Source: a virus. From it: a DNA stretch of 64,000 bases. Numbering within the stretch: position 1 is the first letter of the stretch; every line of letters begins with the position of its first letter. Below the pieces are notes generated by a model. It had not been told where the DNA came from, did not search any database, and saw only the letters and a program-made list of their open reading frames with translations. Below are positions 19,767-27,955 of this stretch, one piece after another. The position numbers and the translations under genes are program-made. Where the stretch lies: IMG/VR virus record IMGVR_UViG_3300028045_000012, positions 1 to 64,000 of that record. One strand, given 5' to 3'.

Positions 19767-19780
19767 TTATATAAATATAA
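19767..19780 (-). promoter_or_regulatory. Candidate late promoter motif
   Basis: On the minus strand TTATATTTATATAA, a near-palindrome with the TATTTAT core, 18 bases before the ATG of the 1157-residue structural gene. The rest of the 19750-19997 gap is A/T-rich and no gene is visible in it. Confidence 0.45.
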
Positions 19781-19997
19781 GACCATTAAAATTTAAGGAA
19801 ATTAATATATAGTTATAGTAGTTTTATATTATTTTTTTTACTTATTTAATGTAAAAATTATTATATATTCTATTATATATTATATATATATAGTTATATA
19901 GTAATAAATTTTTTTTACAAAGTCAAGGGTATAGACAATATTTTTTTATTTATTTTAAAGTTTCTATATATCCTAATCATTTGAAGTGTCTTTAAAA

Positions 19998-21950
19998 TTA
20001 TAAATTATCAATAAATTGTTTACCAGACGGTACACCACCATCCCTAAATGTACCATTTAAATGTGAAATAATCATTTTTTGTATCATTGGTTGTAATTTA
20101 TTCATATCAACATTTCCTAATACTCCATTATCTGATTTAACTTGAATAGTACCATTTATTTTAATATCACCAAATTCCATTTTATTTGGTATATTTATCC
20201 CAGGAATATTTGTTGTTTTATCTATTAATTTATCTAATGGTCCACCCTTTTTTGCCCCAATAATATCGTCCTGATTGTTGAAATTTACTTTAGTCCCATC
20301 ATTCCTTACTATAAAATCGTTTGACTTTTTTATTTTTAGGTCTTCACCTGCATCAGTACGTGTAGTACCTTCTTGATTAATTGTATTAGTATTTATTGAA
20401 TCAGTAAAAAGGTCCTCAAATTTAATATCCGAAAGACCACTATTTATAATGTTATCTAGGTTTGAAAGTTTTTCCTCAAATATCTTACCCGTTGAAATAC
20501 CTAAATTTTCTGCCAGTTTCGTATATTTAGTTTTTAAATCTCCAAGTACAGTATTTTCTAATAACCCACCAATTGATGAAACAACCTTTGCAACACCATC
20601 TATTGATGTGTTAATTGTTGGTCTACTTATATCCTCTATAAGTTCATATAAATTATTATTAGCAGTTAAACCCGCTTTTATAGATTCTTCAAGATTACTA
20701 AGAATTTCATTAGTTGTCATAGAATTTCTCGCAATGTCCATTATAGCATCATCAGCATCTTTTGGTGCTGCTAAAATTTCAGCAGCATCCTCCATCCCAA
20801 CATCTTCTAATTCTAAAGGTGGACCTTTTGCCATATCAATAACCCAATTACCCTCTTCATTCAATCTCGCTAAACTAGCAATACCTTCTCTCATATCTTC
20901 ATCAATGATATTACTACTAACTTTCATTTTAATATCTTTTATTTTTGAAGATTGTCGAGCCATATCAATTAATGAATCCACATTTACACCTAATTGGTCA
21001 CCAGCAGCCTTTAGTTGCATTTTTACTTCAGCAGGGAACTCATACTCACCTGTTTCAGAGTTAAACTGAATCATATTTTCAGTCATATCTTGAAGTTTTT
21101 TTGCAAGTTCTTCTGGTTTATTTCTTGCTAAATACATTGTTTCGAAAGGGTCCCCAAATGCTTTTGCGATATCACCACCTAATAATTGTAAATTTGCTGC
21201 GGCTTCAATTGCGGCTTCAGGTTGATAAAATTTATCTGACATGCCTAACATTTCAGAAACATCAATCCTCATTTTAACGGCTAATTTAGCCATTTCTGTC
21301 ATACCTTTTACTCCATTAGAAAAAGACATTCTGGACATCTTACCAAAATTATTAGACAATGATTTTGCAACTTTACTTGCATTTAAACCTAATTTTTGAC
21401 TTTCTATTGTTAAATTTTCTAAAAATTTAAAGGATTTTTCGGAATTTATACCCATTAATTCCATTCTCTCAGTCATTTCAGTTACATTTTCAGTTCCAAG
21501 ACCTAAAGATTTACTAATTAAACCTATATTTTTCACTTCATTTGGGTTCATAATTCTAGCCCTACCTGAAGAATCAGAAAATTCAGACATAATAGTTTTC
21601 ACTTCACTTGCCTCAAAACCAAATTTAGCCAATTCTGAATATGCAGAATTAAAAGATTTAGTAAATTGATGACTTCTTTTTGTTGATAACCCTATATTTA
21701 TAGCGGTTTTTTTAGACTCTAATGCTAATTTTTCTGCGTATTTATATTGTTCATTAATGTTTAAGGCAAATTCCGCAGATTTTATTACGACATTACCTAA
21801 TGTTTTAGATAAGTCACCTAATAAGTTATCACTTTCACCTATACCACTTGATGCCTTATCCATATTTTTAGATAAGGAATCAATTTTTTTAGATAAAGAT
21901 TCAATTCTAATTTCTAATTTCTCAATTCTTTCCTCTGGTGTAGGTGCCAT
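19998..21950 (-). CDS. Tape-measure-like tail protein
   Basis: A 650-residue, largely alpha-helical protein. It begins with a coiled coil (residues about 5-35, heptads in RIEKLEIRIESLSKKIDSL) and contains EAAIEAAANLQLLGGDIAKAF at about 230-250, a pattern common in phage tape-measure proteins. Gly-rich amphipathic helices follow, then a C-terminal domain with LDKLIDKTTNIPGINIPNKM. Its place just after the gp26-like chaperone-type gene and a small coiled-coil protein is the usual spot for a tape measure. It would span the tail tube and set its length. 650 residues is short for a tape measure; at about 1.5 angstrom per residue the tail would be roughly 100 nm. Confidence 0.6.
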   Translation of the reverse strand: MAPTPEERIEKLEIRIESLSKKIDSLSKNMDKASSGIGESDNLLGDLSKTLGNVVIKSAEFALNINEQYKYAEKLALESKKTAINIGLSTKRSHQFTKSFNSAYSELAKFGFEASEVKTIMSEFSDSSGRARIMNPNEVKNIGLISKSLGLGTENVTEMTERMELMGINSEKSFKFLENLTIESQKLGLNASKVAKSLSNNFGKMSRMSFSNGVKGMTEMAKLAVKMRIDVSEMLGMSDKFYQPEAAIEAAANLQLLGGDIAKAFGDPFETMYLARNKPEELAKKLQDMTENMIQFNSETGEYEFPAEVKMQLKAAGDQLGVNVDSLIDMARQSSKIKDIKMKVSSNIIDEDMREGIASLARLNEEGNWVIDMAKGPPLELEDVGMEDAAEILAAPKDADDAIMDIARNSMTTNEILSNLEESIKAGLTANNNLYELIEDISRPTINTSIDGVAKVVSSIGGLLENTVLGDLKTKYTKLAENLGISTGKIFEEKLSNLDNIINSGLSDIKFEDLFTDSINTNTINQEGTTRTDAGEDLKIKKSNDFIVRNDGTKVNFNNQDDIIGAKKGGPLDKLIDKTTNIPGINIPNKMEFGDIKINGTIQVKSDNGVLGNVDMNKLQPMIQKMIISHLNGTFRDGGVPSGKQFIDNL

Positions 21951-22096
21951 TATTTATTATCTTTTTTTAAATCTTTTTTTAAATCTTTTATTTCTTTTTT
22001 TAATAAAAGAAATTCTTCTTGTAAGAATGTTATGTTAATATTATCTTTAATGTTCTCAATATCATTAACAACAACTTTAATAAGTTTTTTAAACAT
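21950..22096 (-). CDS. Small coiled-coil protein coupled to the tape measure (48 aa)
   Basis: An ATG at 22096 opens a 48-codon frame. The product starts MFKKLIKVVVNDIENIK and ends in a Lys/Glu/Asp heptad stretch (KKEIKDLKKDLKKDNK). Its TAA stop overlaps the ATG of the tape-measure-like gene as TAATG, a strong sign of translational coupling. It begins 2 bases after the stop of the 167-residue gene. Short coiled-coil proteins are common near tape measures, but I do not recognise this one. Confidence 0.6.
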   Translation of the reverse strand: MFKKLIKVVVNDIENIKDNINITFLQEEFLLLKKEIKDLKKDLKKDNK

Positions 22097-22097
22097 A

Positions 22098-22601
22098 TTA
22101 CATGATTTTTTTTATTTCAAATTTTATGTCAAAATCGCCACTAGATCTACTCATTATACCACTTTTCACATCGAAATTTTTATTATAAAATAATTCTACA
22201 GTACCTTTTTGTGATTCATAAGTGTTTATTGTTCTATAATAAAGTTTTAAACCGATATTGTCATCCCATTCGTCAATGTTTAGAATCATATAATTGTTCG
22301 TCAATTTTAAAATGTTAAAATAAGTTTTACCTTTTAATGTTAAATTAATTTTTTCACTATATGCACGTACCGATAATTTTTTTTCATCAATAAAATCTAT
22401 TAGTATTTCATCATATTTTAGTTGGACATCATCACTATTGATATCTATTAAATTATTTAGTTTTAATTCTAAATCAGTTATTTTTACATCTAAATCATCA
22501 ATTTCTAAATCTATATTACCCTTCCCTTCAGATATAATTTGTAGGTGTTTAACGTATAATAAAATTTCTTTAACAATTATATTATGTTGTGTTATATTCA
22601 T
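22098..22601 (-). CDS. Hypothetical tail-region protein
   Basis: A 167-residue acidic protein beginning MNITQHNIIVKEILLYVKHL, with a helical, coiled-coil-like N-terminal half (IDLEIDDLDVKITDLELKLNNL) and a beta-rich C-terminal half. It sits between the gp26-like chaperone pair and the tape measure. A tail-assembly or baseplate function is likely from position only. A late-type motif lies 10 bases upstream. Confidence 0.7.
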   Translation of the reverse strand: MNITQHNIIVKEILLYVKHLQIISEGKGNIDLEIDDLDVKITDLELKLNNLIDINSDDVQLKYDEILIDFIDEKKLSVRAYSEKINLTLKGKTYFNILKLTNNYMILNIDEWDDNIGLKLYYRTINTYESQKGTVELFYNKNFDVKSGIMSRSSGDFDIKFEIKKIM

Positions 22602-22610
22602 TTATTTTTT

Positions 22611-22628
22611 TATATATAAATATAATAA
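22611..22628 (-). promoter_or_regulatory. Candidate late promoter motif
   Basis: On the minus strand TTATTATATTTATATATA, ending 10 bases before the ATG at 22601. Confidence 0.4.
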
Positions 22629-22640
22629 AAAATATATTTA

Positions 22641-22832
22641 TTATTCTTTTGGTAATAACGTTCTAATAAAATATTTACGTATATATGTTGGCATTATTAA
22701 AATATCAGAATAAGTTATCCCATTTCTTGTTAAAAATAAGATTTCTTTTAATAAATATTGTTGATGATTAGATGTCAGGCCAAAATATATTTTTATTGAT
22801 TCTAAGAAAGGTTTCAACCGACTCACCCCCAA
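22641..22832 (-). CDS. Overlapping frame downstream of gp26-like gene; probable frameshift extension
   Basis: This 63-codon frame overlaps the end of the gp26-like gene by 65 bases and lies in the +1 (= -2) frame. Its only possible starts are a TTG at 22832 and a GTG at 22826, both inside the upstream gene. The protein (LKEILFLTRNGITYSDILIM, then MPTYIRKYFIRTLLPKE) has the Tyr-Ser-Asp-x-x-x-Met-Pro pattern common in small C-terminal pieces of tail-assembly chaperones. I think it is most likely made as a C-terminal extension of the 257-residue protein by ribosomal frameshifting at 22822-22833. Independent initiation is the alternative. Confidence 0.5.
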   Translation of the reverse strand: MGVSRLKPFLESIKIYFGLTSNHQQYLLKEILFLTRNGITYSDILIMPTYIRKYFIRTLLPKE

Positions 22833-23541
22833 GAGTCGTAGCCGTTGTTTTAAAATTAAGACCTGGTTCTATATCTACGATATACTTATTAAGTGAACGG
22901 ATATCTAATATTGGTAAACTTTTTAACGTATTAGATATTTTAATTTTATCTGTTTCACCTTCAATTTCCATTATAGATCTCTCTAATTTTAATGTTGTTT
23001 TAGTTGAAATTTCATTTTTATTACGTTCCATTAATTGTTTATCTAAAATATCTATTTCGGATTCATCTTTACCGTTTAATAGTCTAAATTTTATATTTCT
23101 TTTAGATTTTGGTAATAAGAAATCAAATAAATTATTTTCATCTGGTTTTATTGTTAATTTTTTTTGTTCTAAAGTAGATAAATCAACTTCTCCTTCTACA
23201 ATTTTTCTACTTATTGGGTCTATTACTGGTTGCATATATTTCTCACCAAATGCGGTAATCCTTAAAAATATTATTATTGCCATTCTATCACCTTCTAACA
23301 AAAGATTATGATCAAAACCTAAATCTTTTACTTTTCTTTCTAATAATACATCTAATAGTTTACCACTATTTAATATATTAGGTGATGTTAAAATATTTTC
23401 ATCATACGCAGTTAAAAATTCAACTTTAACTTTTGATTTTTTATTAGGGTATAATAAACCTTGTGATGGTAATTCTAATATATCATAAGGTACTCTATAT
23501 TCTTCTGGTACATAATTCGGGTCTATAAAACTTTTTTCCAT
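22768..23541 (-). CDS. Baseplate hub assembly protein / tail chaperone, T4 gp26-like
   Basis: A 257-residue protein with LPSQGLLYPNKKSKVKVEFL, then LTAYDENILTSPNIL, then a segment ending IIFLRITAFGEKY. This order (L-P-S-x-G-L-L-Y, V-x-x-x-L-T-A-x-D-E-x-I-L-T-S) is that of the T4 gp26-like baseplate family, whose members act in hub assembly and resemble tail-assembly chaperones. T4 gp26 is 208 aa. It precedes the tape-measure region, as chaperones do. Near the 3' end the sequence CTTGGGGGTGAG overlaps the 63-codon frame and could be a frameshift site. Confidence 0.7.
   Translation of the reverse strand: MEKSFIDPNYVPEEYRVPYDILELPSQGLLYPNKKSKVKVEFLTAYDENILTSPNILNSGKLLDVLLERKVKDLGFDHNLLLEGDRMAIIIFLRITAFGEKYMQPVIDPISRKIVEGEVDLSTLEQKKLTIKPDENNLFDFLLPKSKRNIKFRLLNGKDESEIDILDKQLMERNKNEISTKTTLKLERSIMEIEGETDKIKISNTLKSLPILDIRSLNKYIVDIEPGLNFKTTATTLGGESVETFLRINKNIFWPDI
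22822..22833 (-). other. Possible programmed -2 (or +1) frameshift site
   Basis: On the minus strand CTTGGGGGTGAG, read in the gp26-like frame as CTT GGG GGT GAG. A -2 slip of the GGT-decoding tRNA onto the overlapping GGG (22829-22827) puts the next codon at GTG, in frame with the 63-codon downstream ORF. Phage Mu tail-chaperone genes use a -2 shift at GGGGGCGA, one base different from GGGGGTGA here. The product would be about 300 residues. Confidence 0.45.
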
Positions 23542-23579
23542 TTTTAAAACTTTTTTATTTTTTTTTATTTTATTTATTA

Positions 23580-25652
23580 TTATGTAGAAATGGGGATTAA
23601 ACTATGTGAAATAGTAATCATTGGGTTATCAATCACTTCTACAGGATCTATACTGTATGCCATTTCATCATCTTTTACTTGAGTAGGATCCCCTTGTTCT
23701 TTTTTATTATCAAAGTTTTGTTGGTGTTTATTATCATTTTTTGTACAATGTATTTCCACAAGTTCTTTGTATTTTTCCGTATCTCTTTTAAATTTATTTA
23801 TTTTTTCATTAGTAAATGGGTTTTCCAAAGGAGTCTGATTAAAGGCCATATCCATTATTTTGAGTAACCTTTTTGATTTATTTTCTATAAAAAATTCATT
23901 TAAAGTATCAATATCAGTTAATAAGGTTGTATATTTGTCATCACATAATATCTTCATATTAGGGTTTTCCTTTTTCAACTCTGTTATAATAGTATTAAAT
24001 TCTTTTTTTTCTACAAGGGCACTAAACTTATCTATGTTACCTTTAATGTCATTAACCAGTGTATTACAAATACATTTTTCTGGTTTTTTGTCTTTACAAT
24101 TTATTTTTTTACAAGCCAAGTCTAATCCAAAGACACCACCTTCCCATACACCTGATAAGAATTTCTGAATAATGGATAGATAATCCTCTATCCTTAAAAA
24201 AACCTTAATAGGGTTTATTAAGGGGAATTTTTTTTCGTTATATAACTCATCTTCTTTGTATTGAATTATATTTGCGAATATATAACTATATATAAGAGCC
24301 TCCCTTCCAAGTTTTGTACCCTCTCCAAGAAGTCTCAACCCACCTTCTAATGAGTTAAGTTCTACACCATTTCTTAATTTTTTCCAAAGTTCTCTATTTA
24401 AAAACAAAGAATGGTACTTACCACCATCCGGTATCTTGTCTAGCAACCCTTTAGGATTTCCAATAGATGTTGACAATACTTTTTTTAACATTTTAAGGGG
24501 TATATTGATTAATACATAAGAAGTCTTAGGGAATAAACTTCTAGGTACTGTAGAAATATATTTAAGTATACCTATTTCATTTTCATTTGTTACTTTACCA
24601 ACAACTTTACTATATTCTTTCGGAAGATTTTTTGTTTCTTCAAGGTCAAATTTTAATTTTCCTGTTGTTTCATCTATTTTTACAACCCATTTTTCTATAC
24701 TATCTACTAGTTTTATTTTTTTACCCTCTTTAACTAATAAAATACCACCATTATTAATTAAGTTATCATATATTGTATCATAATTAACACCCTTACTTGT
24801 TTTAGTAAAATCTTTATTTAAGTTTGTGAATAAGGGTTTTATTTTTTTTGCGATTTCTTCTTTATTAGCCTTTATATAAAAAGGTTCACTTGTTTTTACA
24901 ATAAAATTATTAATTAATTTAGGGGTAACCTTTAATCCTTCCTTATTAAGTGTTTTATGTTTAAAATGGTGTTTAAAAATATTTTCAATTTCTTTTTTTT
25001 GTTTTTCAATAAATTCGGGTCTTAAACCAGAGGTATCATCAAGTTTATTGTAATGTTTAATTAAATCTTCTGTGTATGCATTTTTTTTAAAATTATCAGA
25101 TATTAAATTAAATAAAGGTGGATTACCTTTATATAATGTTATATATAATTTATAACCATCAGGACTAAGTTTCTTTATTTCATCAAAATCTATATCGTAA
25201 CTATCAACTTTTCTTTTAACAAATTTTCTTGGTTGTTCAAGTATAATTTCCATTAATGATTGAAACTCTTCAATTTGTTTTTTAGTAGCCTGTTTCCATA
25301 ACCGATTTCCATCTGTTTTTAATGCATTCACAAAATCTTGACTTTTTAAAACTGTTAACAAATCTTCTGGATTATCAATTTTATATTTGTCTATTCCTAG
25401 TTTTTTTGTTGCCTTTCTATTTTTAAAAAAATTACTTAATTTAGTAGTTTTAGTTTTACCAAGTGCCTTAATAAACTTCTTAATAGGTTGTTCCATTAAT
25501 AAGTTATTGGGTAAAAATTGTGATAAAAATTCCCATTCTAAAACTAAATTATTTTTTTCTTCGTTTTTATCTACTAAATTACCATAAAGTCTTTCATTAT
25601 TAAATAATGATTTCATTCTATTAATTTCTTCGTTTATGTTTTTATATTTCAT
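23580..25652 (-). CDS. Leader-bearing protein of unknown function (690 aa)
   Basis: Starts MKYKNINEEINRMKSLFNNE, with the same pattern as the 359-residue peptidoglycan-binding protein (LNEELNRMKSLF) including the RLYGNL that follows in both. The rest is unrecognised: a long Lys/Glu/Leu-rich soluble protein with helices, a short Cys-rich stretch near residues 507-525 (ACKKINCKDKKPEKCICN) that might bind a metal, and an acidic C-terminus. The leader suggests packaging in the phage head. It is followed by the gp26-like gene 38 bases later. Confidence 0.75.
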   Translation of the reverse strand: MKYKNINEEINRMKSLFNNERLYGNLVDKNEEKNNLVLEWEFLSQFLPNNLLMEQPIKKFIKALGKTKTTKLSNFFKNRKATKKLGIDKYKIDNPEDLLTVLKSQDFVNALKTDGNRLWKQATKKQIEEFQSLMEIILEQPRKFVKRKVDSYDIDFDEIKKLSPDGYKLYITLYKGNPPLFNLISDNFKKNAYTEDLIKHYNKLDDTSGLRPEFIEKQKKEIENIFKHHFKHKTLNKEGLKVTPKLINNFIVKTSEPFYIKANKEEIAKKIKPLFTNLNKDFTKTSKGVNYDTIYDNLINNGGILLVKEGKKIKLVDSIEKWVVKIDETTGKLKFDLEETKNLPKEYSKVVGKVTNENEIGILKYISTVPRSLFPKTSYVLINIPLKMLKKVLSTSIGNPKGLLDKIPDGGKYHSLFLNRELWKKLRNGVELNSLEGGLRLLGEGTKLGREALIYSYIFANIIQYKEDELYNEKKFPLINPIKVFLRIEDYLSIIQKFLSGVWEGGVFGLDLACKKINCKDKKPEKCICNTLVNDIKGNIDKFSALVEKKEFNTIITELKKENPNMKILCDDKYTTLLTDIDTLNEFFIENKSKRLLKIMDMAFNQTPLENPFTNEKINKFKRDTEKYKELVEIHCTKNDNKHQQNFDNKKEQGDPTQVKDDEMAYSIDPVEVIDNPMITISHSLIPIST

Positions 25653-25683
25653 TATAATTATATTATTAATTTTATTATTGAGG

Positions 25684-26334
25684 TCATAACCCTATTAATT
25701 TCGTTATATCATTTAAACCTACATTTCCTTTAGTTTTCGTATTAAATGTTGTTTTATCTAAAAAGAAATCCAAAAAATTACTATATTTAACACATGTATT
25801 AGAGTCATTATCAAAAGTAAAACATGCCTTACTACTTGAGTTTTTAATCACATCTTTATCTTTATTTATTAAACTATTATTCTCTTTATAACCTTTATAT
25901 TTCATAGAATTTAATGTAAGGGTATTACCATCACATTGATATTTACCAACATAAAGCAATTTATCGTCCTTATTAGTTGGGGATGTTAAGTATGTATACA
26001 CATATTGGTTGTCAGAATAAAAAGTGAAATGGTATTTAGGTACACCATCTTGTAGTTTGTTACTTTTAATTAATAAATAACATACTGTTTCGTTTTTATA
26101 AAAATCAATGGTGATATTTTTTGTATTCGCACCACTACTAATTAAAATATTATTCACACATTTTATAGTTTCATTAGTTAAACAGTTACTACTAACGTTT
26201 TGTGGTGAATAAACAGTATACTTTCTATCTCTTAAGTCCTCTGCACACTTATCTGAATCAGGTCCACATTGTTCATTAATATTCATTAATGATTTTATTT
26301 TTTTTATTTCTTCAAGGAATAATTTTTTTTTCAT
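25684..26334 (-). CDS. Leader-bearing protein of unknown function (216 aa)
   Basis: Begins MKKKLFLEEIKKIKSLMNIN, an L-F-L-E-E leader aligned with the E-E-x-x-x-x-K-S-L of the 690- and 359-residue proteins. It contains eight cysteines, an unusually high number for its neighbours (CGPDSDKC, SNCL, KCVN, CYLL and later single Cys). Together with the Asn/Thr-rich beta-type composition, this suggests a compact disulfide-rich or metal-binding domain. Function unknown. The gene lies between the 484- and 690-residue leader proteins in the same transcript. Confidence 0.75.
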   Translation of the reverse strand: MKKKLFLEEIKKIKSLMNINEQCGPDSDKCAEDLRDRKYTVYSPQNVSSNCLTNETIKCVNNILISSGANTKNITIDFYKNETVCYLLIKSNKLQDGVPKYHFTFYSDNQYVYTYLTSPTNKDDKLLYVGKYQCDGNTLTLNSMKYKGYKENNSLINKDKDVIKNSSSKACFTFDNDSNTCVKYSNFLDFFLDKTTFNTKTKGNVGLNDITKLIGL

Positions 26335-26358
26335 TGTTTTTAATATCTTATAATTTTT

Positions 26359-27813
26359 TTAATACATCATTGTATCACCGTACCTATTGTAGTTAAATGT
26401 ATCTTTTTTATTATTATTATAAACTTTTTTCGCATAGGGACTTTCTGCGTTTTTTAGACATTCTTCTTTCTCTTCTTTTAGTGATTCTATATAAAATTCA
26501 GGTTCTACCTTTTGTATTGATTTAATAAATATTTCCCAATATTGTTCTAAAGTTTTTTGACCTAGTGTACCATTTTTTAATGTTTTACACATATCTAATT
26601 TAGTTATATCACTAATTACATTCCCTTCATCATCAAGTAATTTTTTAAAAATCAAACCCTTTTTATAACATTCTTTAATCGCATTTATTGATGGGCAATC
26701 TAGGATTGGGTTACCATCTACACCTATACAATCCTCATTTCCAAAAATGACCATGTAATTTTCAAGTATCTGTTCACCATGTTTTTCTATAATTTCTAAT
26801 AGAACTTCATCTTCAATTTCATCCTTATCGAATAAACTCATTATGGAAGATACTATTTTTGTTGCAACTTGTATTGTTATACCTAAACCAAGAAAAGCCG
26901 CACCCTGCCACTTTATTGTATTAATTGATTTAGGAATTTCATATTTACTTATGTATTTAAAATCTTTCACAAATCGTCCCGCAGAATTAAAATGTTTTTT
27001 TATAACATTAAGAAAATTATAATTATTATCTTCTAAAAGTTTAATAAATCTAGGTGTCTGTATTACTTGATAAAAATATTTTTTATCTATACCTCTACTC
27101 ATTATAATTTTATTTAATACCTCATCATAGTTTTTAACTTTTTTACTTGTTTCTCTTATGGTATCAAAATATTTTTTTAATTCTTTAGCGTCTTTAGGTT
27201 TTAAATTTTTTGAGTGTTTAGCTATTATCTTTTTCCATACTTCTTGTGGTAATTGATTTATATTTTTCCCTACAGTTTTATGTACTTCTTTAATAATATT
27301 ATCACCTGCTTTTAAAACATTTTTATTTAACTTTTTAAGTGCATTTATTTCAGTAAATCCTGGTATAACACCTAATCCAGAAAATAAGGATGAAAGACCA
27401 TATTTCCCAGCCTCACCCCATTTACCTTGTGTAAGGGCACCAATCCCTTTAACCCCATAAGATACAAAATTAACAAAATCTAATATACTTGATGCCGCAG
27501 TACCAAAAACCGGTACAAAACTTACAGCTATAGATATGTTTTCTATCATACAATTCCAAAAATCTTTTTCTTCCCACACATCTTTATCCCAACAATTAAA
27601 ACCACTAGCTAATTCTGTTAAAAAAGATAAATTAATGTCAGGCCCCCATACCATTTCATTATAATTTTTAATATCAATAGTGCTATAGGGGTCACCACCC
27701 ATAGCCTTAATATTTCTATCTCTAATACCATATACAATATCTGCAATATGATCAGGTTTCCCTTGTTCTAAAAACAATCTATTATATTGTGATTCAGTTA
27801 TTATTATTCTCAT
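26359..27813 (-). CDS. Leader-bearing protein with pretoxin-like hydrophobic region (484 aa)
   Basis: Starts MRIIITESQYNRLFLEQG, the I-T-E-S variant of the shared leader also seen at 52229-52591. Residues about 90-165 are Gly/Ala/Val-rich (VSFVPVFGTAASSILDFVNF and WGEAGKYGLSSLFSGLGVIPG), with spacing like the pretoxin (PT-TG/PT-VENN-adjacent) hydrophobic segment found before toxin domains in polymorphic toxins. A second hydrophobic segment (AAFLGLGITIQVATKIVSSI) lies near residue 310. The C-terminal third is charged and contains a few Cys. Both hydrophobic stretches could enter a membrane. The toxin analogy is inferred from composition; no nuclease or protease motif is visible. Confidence 0.75.
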   Translation of the reverse strand: MRIIITESQYNRLFLEQGKPDHIADIVYGIRDRNIKAMGGDPYSTIDIKNYNEMVWGPDINLSFLTELASGFNCWDKDVWEEKDFWNCMIENISIAVSFVPVFGTAASSILDFVNFVSYGVKGIGALTQGKWGEAGKYGLSSLFSGLGVIPGFTEINALKKLNKNVLKAGDNIIKEVHKTVGKNINQLPQEVWKKIIAKHSKNLKPKDAKELKKYFDTIRETSKKVKNYDEVLNKIIMSRGIDKKYFYQVIQTPRFIKLLEDNNYNFLNVIKKHFNSAGRFVKDFKYISKYEIPKSINTIKWQGAAFLGLGITIQVATKIVSSIMSLFDKDEIEDEVLLEIIEKHGEQILENYMVIFGNEDCIGVDGNPILDCPSINAIKECYKKGLIFKKLLDDEGNVISDITKLDMCKTLKNGTLGQKTLEQYWEIFIKSIQKVEPEFYIESLKEEKEECLKNAESPYAKKVYNNNKKDTFNYNRYGDTMMY

Positions 27814-27955
27814 TTTTCATCTTTTTTGTTTCTTCCATATACATATTAACTTCATCTTTTAAAATATCAATACTTTCTTTATCGTTAATATCATAAATGT
27901 CAATAATTTTTATTATTTCATATATTCTATCTGTTATTTCGTCTATTCTATCCAT
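27794..27955 (-). CDS. Small hypothetical protein between leader genes (53 aa)
   Basis: An ATG at 27955 overlaps the TAA of the upstream 359-residue gene as TAATG. The frame gives 53 residues (MDRIDEITDRIYEIIKIIDI...) and ends at a TGA 20 bases inside the next gene. Overlap with both neighbours argues for a real, coupled gene. The helical, acidic, Ile-rich N-terminus looks like a coiled coil. Function unknown; it lacks the shared leader. Confidence 0.6.
   Translation of the reverse strand: MDRIDEITDRIYEIIKIIDIYDINDKESIDILKDEVNMYMEETKKMKNENNNN

Noticed and set aside
22090-22115. A-rich stretch (ATA AAA AAA) before the 48-codon gene as a -1 frameshift site
   Set aside because: A -1 slip would enter a frame that stops soon and is not the frame of the 48-codon gene, which is in +1. 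The TAATG coupling to the tape measure explains the small gene better.
22772-23311. Plus-strand 179-codon frame opposite the gp26-like gene
   Set aside because: The minus-strand frame has the family motifs and a coherent operon position.
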